Below, piece after piece: positions 61,385 through 64,000 of a DNA stretch of 64,000 bases (positions within the stretch are counted from its first letter, which is position 1; each line of letters starts with the position of its first letter). The DNA comes from Thalassobacillus_A hwangdonensis. GTDB lineage: Bacteria; Bacillota; Bacilli; Bacillales; Halobacillaceae. The position numbers and the translations under genes are program-made. The stretch covers positions 444,254-508,253 of the forward strand of contig NZ_JBHTKL010000006.1 in NCBI RefSeq assembly GCF_042675915.1, read 5' to 3'. Below the pieces are notes generated by a model that did not search any database, was not told where the DNA came from, and saw only the letters and a program-made list of their open reading frames with translations.

Positions 61385-62074
61385 TCACTTCTTCCCATGC
61401 TGTTCCATCCATTTCGCTTCTGCTTCAGCCAGACGCAGGTAGTTTGGCGTAAAGCTGTGCAGATCTTCCGGCTGCTTCGCTTCACCTGCCGCAATGAGCA
61501 TGCTCGGACGAGGTAAATTCATCGAAGCATGGTCTGCGAATACCGCCTGCTCTCCCAAAGCTTCCTCGATAGAAGCTCTGTGCAGATCGATGTCCTGACT
61601 TAGGAATAATATCTTTCGATCCAGTTCCTTCAATGACTCCAGCCACTGATCCAAAGGAATGTTGGTTTCTTCTTTTACAATATCCATAGAAGCATCATAT
61701 AAGCCGGTAAAGACCAAACCCCTTCGCGCGTCAAAAAAAGGACAGATGTATCCATCGAAAAAGTGGCCCTGGCGTGCAACAACCTCAAGACTGGAAATTC
61801 CAACAACGGGGATTCCCAGTGACCATGCCATCGTTTTCGCCGTAGTCAAACCGATGCGCACACCAGTGTACGACCCCGGCCCTTTAGCAACTACGATCCG
61901 GTCAAGTTCAGCAGGCTTCATTCCTGCTTCTTTCATCAACTGATCAATTGCCGGCATCAATCTTATTGAATGGTTCTTCTTGATATTCGTGACCAGCTCA
62001 CCAGCCAGTTGTCCCTCTTTTGTTACTGCCACACCCAGTACTTGATTGGATGTATCGATTGCTAACACATTCAT
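61385..62074 (-). CDS. tsaB: tRNA threonylcarbamoyladenosine biosynthesis protein TsaB
   Basis: A 229-residue TsaD-like scaffold without the metal site. Visible: LAIDTSNQVLGVAV and GPGSYTGVRIGLTTAK. It dimerises with TsaD in the t6A complex. Its ATG overlaps the tsaE stop. Confidence 0.95.
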   Translation of the reverse strand: MNVLAIDTSNQVLGVAVTKEGQLAGELVTNIKKNHSIRLMPAIDQLMKEAGMKPAELDRIVVAKGPGSYTGVRIGLTTAKTMAWSLGIPVVGISSLEVVARQGHFFDGYICPFFDARRGLVFTGLYDASMDIVKEETNIPLDQWLESLKELDRKILFLSQDIDLHRASIEEALGEQAVFADHASMNLPRPSMLIAAGEAKQPEDLHSFTPNYLRLAEAEAKWMEQHGKK

Positions 62075-62535
62075 TTGACTAGCTCCTCACAAATCTTTTG
62101 CATATGATCGTTCCCTGCTGTCAATTTGATGACACGTTCTGTTTCATTTTTATAAGTAATTTCAATATCAAGCCGTTCCTCGGGTAAAAATTCCTCAATG
62201 AACTGAGCCCACTCGACAACCACGACTCCATCACCTGAGAAGTACTCATCGAACCCGATATCTTCATCACTGTCTTCCAGACGATAGACGTCCATATGAT
62301 AAAGGGGCATCCGACCGAAATATTCTTTAATGATCGTGAAAGTAGGGCTGTTGATCGTGCGCTTCACTCCAAGTCCTGCGCCAAGTCCCTTGGTGAACGT
62401 GGTCTTGCCTGCACCAAGGTCCCCCTCCAATGTAAGGACATCACCTGGTTCAAGCCTTTCCCCTATATCAGACGCAAGCTGCATCGTTTGCTCTGCTGAT
62501 GTTGTAATGATTTCATACATTTTCACATTGATCAC
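62071..62535 (-). CDS. tsaE: tRNA threonylcarbamoyladenosine biosynthesis ATPase TsaE
   Basis: A 154-residue P-loop ATPase with Walker A GDLGAGKTT, INSPTFTIIKEY and the HMDVYRL motif. It drives turnover of the TsaBD complex. The GTG start overlaps the thiL stop (GTGA); an ATG five codons in is an alternative with a weaker link to the upstream gene. Confidence 0.94.
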   Translation of the reverse strand: MINVKMYEIITTSAEQTMQLASDIGERLEPGDVLTLEGDLGAGKTTFTKGLGAGLGVKRTINSPTFTIIKEYFGRMPLYHMDVYRLEDSDEDIGFDEYFSGDGVVVVEWAQFIEEFLPEERLDIEITYKNETERVIKLTAGNDHMQKICEELVK

Positions 62536-63509
62536 CGATCCGATTTTAAGTGTGTATATCCTGACTTATCCAACCGTTTTCGAGTTCCCTTCTCATAAAG
62601 GAACACCTGAGCTTCTTTCATTCGTTCCGTCACATGGCCGACTTTCGTTACATCGACCCCTGTTATTTCTGCAGCTTTGACTACAGAAGGCCAGTCCTGT
62701 TCAGCAACTGCCCCCAGAAGCTCAAAATCTTCTCCACCATTCAGCACCCAATCAAGATAATGGTTAAATTGCTTCATACTTGGATGAACAGGTAACTGTT
62801 CAATATCTATGTGCAAGCTCAACTGTGAAGCCTCTGCAATCTCATTCGCTTCACTGGCAATTCCATCACTGATATCATTCAGAGCAAGCCTGTCCAGGCC
62901 ATTCAACTCCTCGGCAAAAGCTACACGAGGCTCAGGCAATTGATGACGTCTGACAAAAAAGTCGTACGCAACACGATCACTTATTGAAGCTTCCTCTAAC
63001 ATTAAAGCGAGACCTGCCCGTGAATCGCCAAGTGTCCCAGTAGCAAAAAGAACATCCCCTGGTCGCGCATGACTTCTCATACGACTTTTTCCAGGCGTGA
63101 CATACCCGAATACTGTAATGGACAGCATCAACTGCTCCCCTGAAACAGTATCGCCTCCAATCAAGTCCATCCGGTAAGACTTTGCCAACTGGTTCATTCC
63201 GTTATAAATATGCTGTAACGCTTCTTCAGACCATCTATCTGGAATGACTAGGGATACCATATAGTAAGCAGGCGTTGCCCCCATCGCAGCAAGATCACTG
63301 ATGTTAGCCGCAAGACAACGGTAACCGATATGATAAGGTTCTGTTGTTGCTTTCGAAAAATGGACATCCTCCACCATCGTGTCCACGGCGGTGACCACAT
63401 CCCGATAATCAGCACGGAACACCGCTGCATCATCCCCGATCCCTTTTAGTAACGAAGACTGTGAATAAGTGGATGGCTTGATTGAGTTAATAAAAGAAAA
63501 TTCATCCAT
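62532..63509 (-). CDS. thiL: Thiamine-monophosphate kinase
   Basis: A 325-residue ThiL of the PurM-like fold, which makes thiamine diphosphate from the monophosphate. Visible: GIGDDAAVF, VDTMVEDVHF, NISDLAAMGATP, LIGGDTVSG and LNGGEDFELL. ACGGAGG precedes the ATG. It is the first gene of the five-gene operon down to tsaD. Confidence 0.96.
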   Translation of the reverse strand: MDEFSFINSIKPSTYSQSSLLKGIGDDAAVFRADYRDVVTAVDTMVEDVHFSKATTEPYHIGYRCLAANISDLAAMGATPAYYMVSLVIPDRWSEEALQHIYNGMNQLAKSYRMDLIGGDTVSGEQLMLSITVFGYVTPGKSRMRSHARPGDVLFATGTLGDSRAGLALMLEEASISDRVAYDFFVRRHQLPEPRVAFAEELNGLDRLALNDISDGIASEANEIAEASQLSLHIDIEQLPVHPSMKQFNHYLDWVLNGGEDFELLGAVAEQDWPSVVKAAEITGVDVTKVGHVTERMKEAQVFLYEKGTRKRLDKSGYTHLKSDR

Positions 63510-63575
63510 GAGGAATCCTCCGTAAAAAGATAGATATCCCTATTATATCAATAAGCAATGAAAATTAAAAAAGTC

Positions 63576-63608
63576 CATAACAAAAGCCTTAGGAAAATTC
63601 CTAAGGCT
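63576..63608 (-). terminator. Terminator of the rRNA/tRNA operon
   Basis: AGCCTTAGGAA and TTCCTAAGGCT form an 11-bp perfect stem; on the minus strand U residues follow. It lies 20 bases after tRNA-Asp. Confidence 0.85.
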
Positions 63609-63627
63609 GAAACATTCAAATGAAAAA

Positions 63628-63704
63628 TGGCGGTCCGGACGGGACTCGAACCCGCGACCTCCTGCGTGACAGGCAGGCATTCTAACCAACTGAACTACCG
63701 GACC
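63628..63704 (-). tRNA. tRNA-Asp (GUC)
   Basis: A 77-nt cloverleaf with acceptor GGTCCGG/CCGGACC, D-loop AGTTCAGTTGGTTAGAATGC, anticodon loop CTGTCAC (GUC), T-loop GGTTCGAGTCC and an encoded CCA. It is the last gene of the rRNA operon. Confidence 0.97.
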
Positions 63705-63755
63705 AAAACTTATGTAATAGAGAAATTAATTGGTTGCACCACAGGCACTACCATC

Positions 63756-63795
63756 TTCAACTAACGAATAAGTTAATTCGACGTTGTTAGTTGAA
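63756..63795 (-). other. Hairpin in the spacer between the two tRNAs
   Basis: TTCAACTAAC and GTTAGTTGAA are perfect complements, with CGAAT/ATTCG nested inside. This extended hairpin may guide processing of the tRNA precursor. Confidence 0.55.
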
Positions 63796-63797
63796 AT

Positions 63798-63878
<81 letters not shown>

Positions 63879-63917
63879 GTAATGTATAGTAAAACTATAC
63901 GATATGAAATTGAGTCA

Positions 63918-64000
63918 GCCTAGCGGTGTCCTACTCTCACGGGGGTAAACCCGACTACCATCGGCGCTGGAGAGCTTAACTACTGTGTTCGGCATGGGAA
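63918..64000 (-). rRNA. 5S ribosomal RNA (partial, 3' part)
   Basis: The minus strand reads TTCCCATGCCGAACACAG..., then TCTCCAGCGCCGATGGTAG and the end GAGAGTAGGACACCGCTAGGC, the 3' two-thirds of 5S rRNA. Its 5' end lies beyond the window. The order 5S, tRNA-fMet, tRNA-Asp shows that an rRNA operon enters from the right. Confidence 0.95.

Overview
The window reads as a chromosomal segment of a moderately halophilic, spore-forming Bacillaceae species. The Halobacillus/Pontibacillus-like assignment is inference; nothing here names the species. Support: strong Shine-Dalgarno sites, frequent TTG/GTG starts, a Spo0E-type phosphatase, CIRCE-controlled groESL, the Bacillus 'ydi' gene order (thiL, tsaE, tsaB, rimI, tsaD, ydiF, moaC, rex, ydiK, ydiL, groES, groEL), choline-to-betaine genes and very acidic surface proteins.

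Layout, left to right. (1) 0-5 kb: a heptad-repeat membrane-associated protein (cut by the left edge) with an MMPL transporter and a divergent TetR regulator, then an XRE regulator/membrane protein pair and a spo0E-like gene. (2) 5.2-7 kb: a c-di-GMP module: LuxR-type regulator, c-di-GMP-I riboswitch with terminator, EAL phosphodiesterase, PilZ protein. (3) 7-16.7 kb: a complete autoinducer-2 uptake locus: lsrACDB-lsrF plus a class II aldolase on the minus strand, and lsrR-lsrK plus a cupin on the plus strand. lsrG is absent. (4) 16.7-27 kb: mixed genes: MFS transporter, lipoprotein, cupin, VanW, FG-GAP protein, prolyl 4-hydroxylase, topoisomerase III, RlmD/RlmCD methyltransferase. (5) 27.5-31 kb: betA-betB behind a clear promoter with a palindromic operator candidate. 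(6) 31-44.7 kb: Ca2+/cation antiporter, a frameshifted pseudogene, a class D sortase with its acidic LPDTN substrate, a quinone oxidoreductase, a DMT permease, a tRNA-dihydrouridine synthase, amine oxidase/DUF2332, peroxiredoxin, DegV and a pyridoxamine-oxidase-like stress protein. (7) 44.7-50.6 kb: an AT-rich accessory island. It holds a 2TM/PLD-like membrane protein with a DEDDy exonuclease, decayed genes (one a dead paralogue of an intact gene 5 kb away), and a GmrSD-like DUF262/HNH protein. (8) 50.6-64 kb: groEL-groES with CIRCE, ydiL-ydiK, two inverted copies of an intergenic repeat, GNAT and MFS genes, moaC-rex, the ABC-F gene ydiF, a DnaA-box cluster, the tsaD-rimI-tsaB-tsaE-thiL operon, and the 3' end of an rRNA operon (5S, tRNA-fMet, tRNA-Asp).

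How it works together: AI-2 is imported by LsrACDB, phosphorylated by LsrK and degraded through LsrF, with LsrR as the phospho-AI-2 sensor. The riboswitch, EAL and PilZ genes look like one c-di-GMP control unit. The t6A genes (tsaB/D/E) sit with rimI and thiL as in B. subtilis. The island next to groEL is the most likely home of an undescribed defence system.
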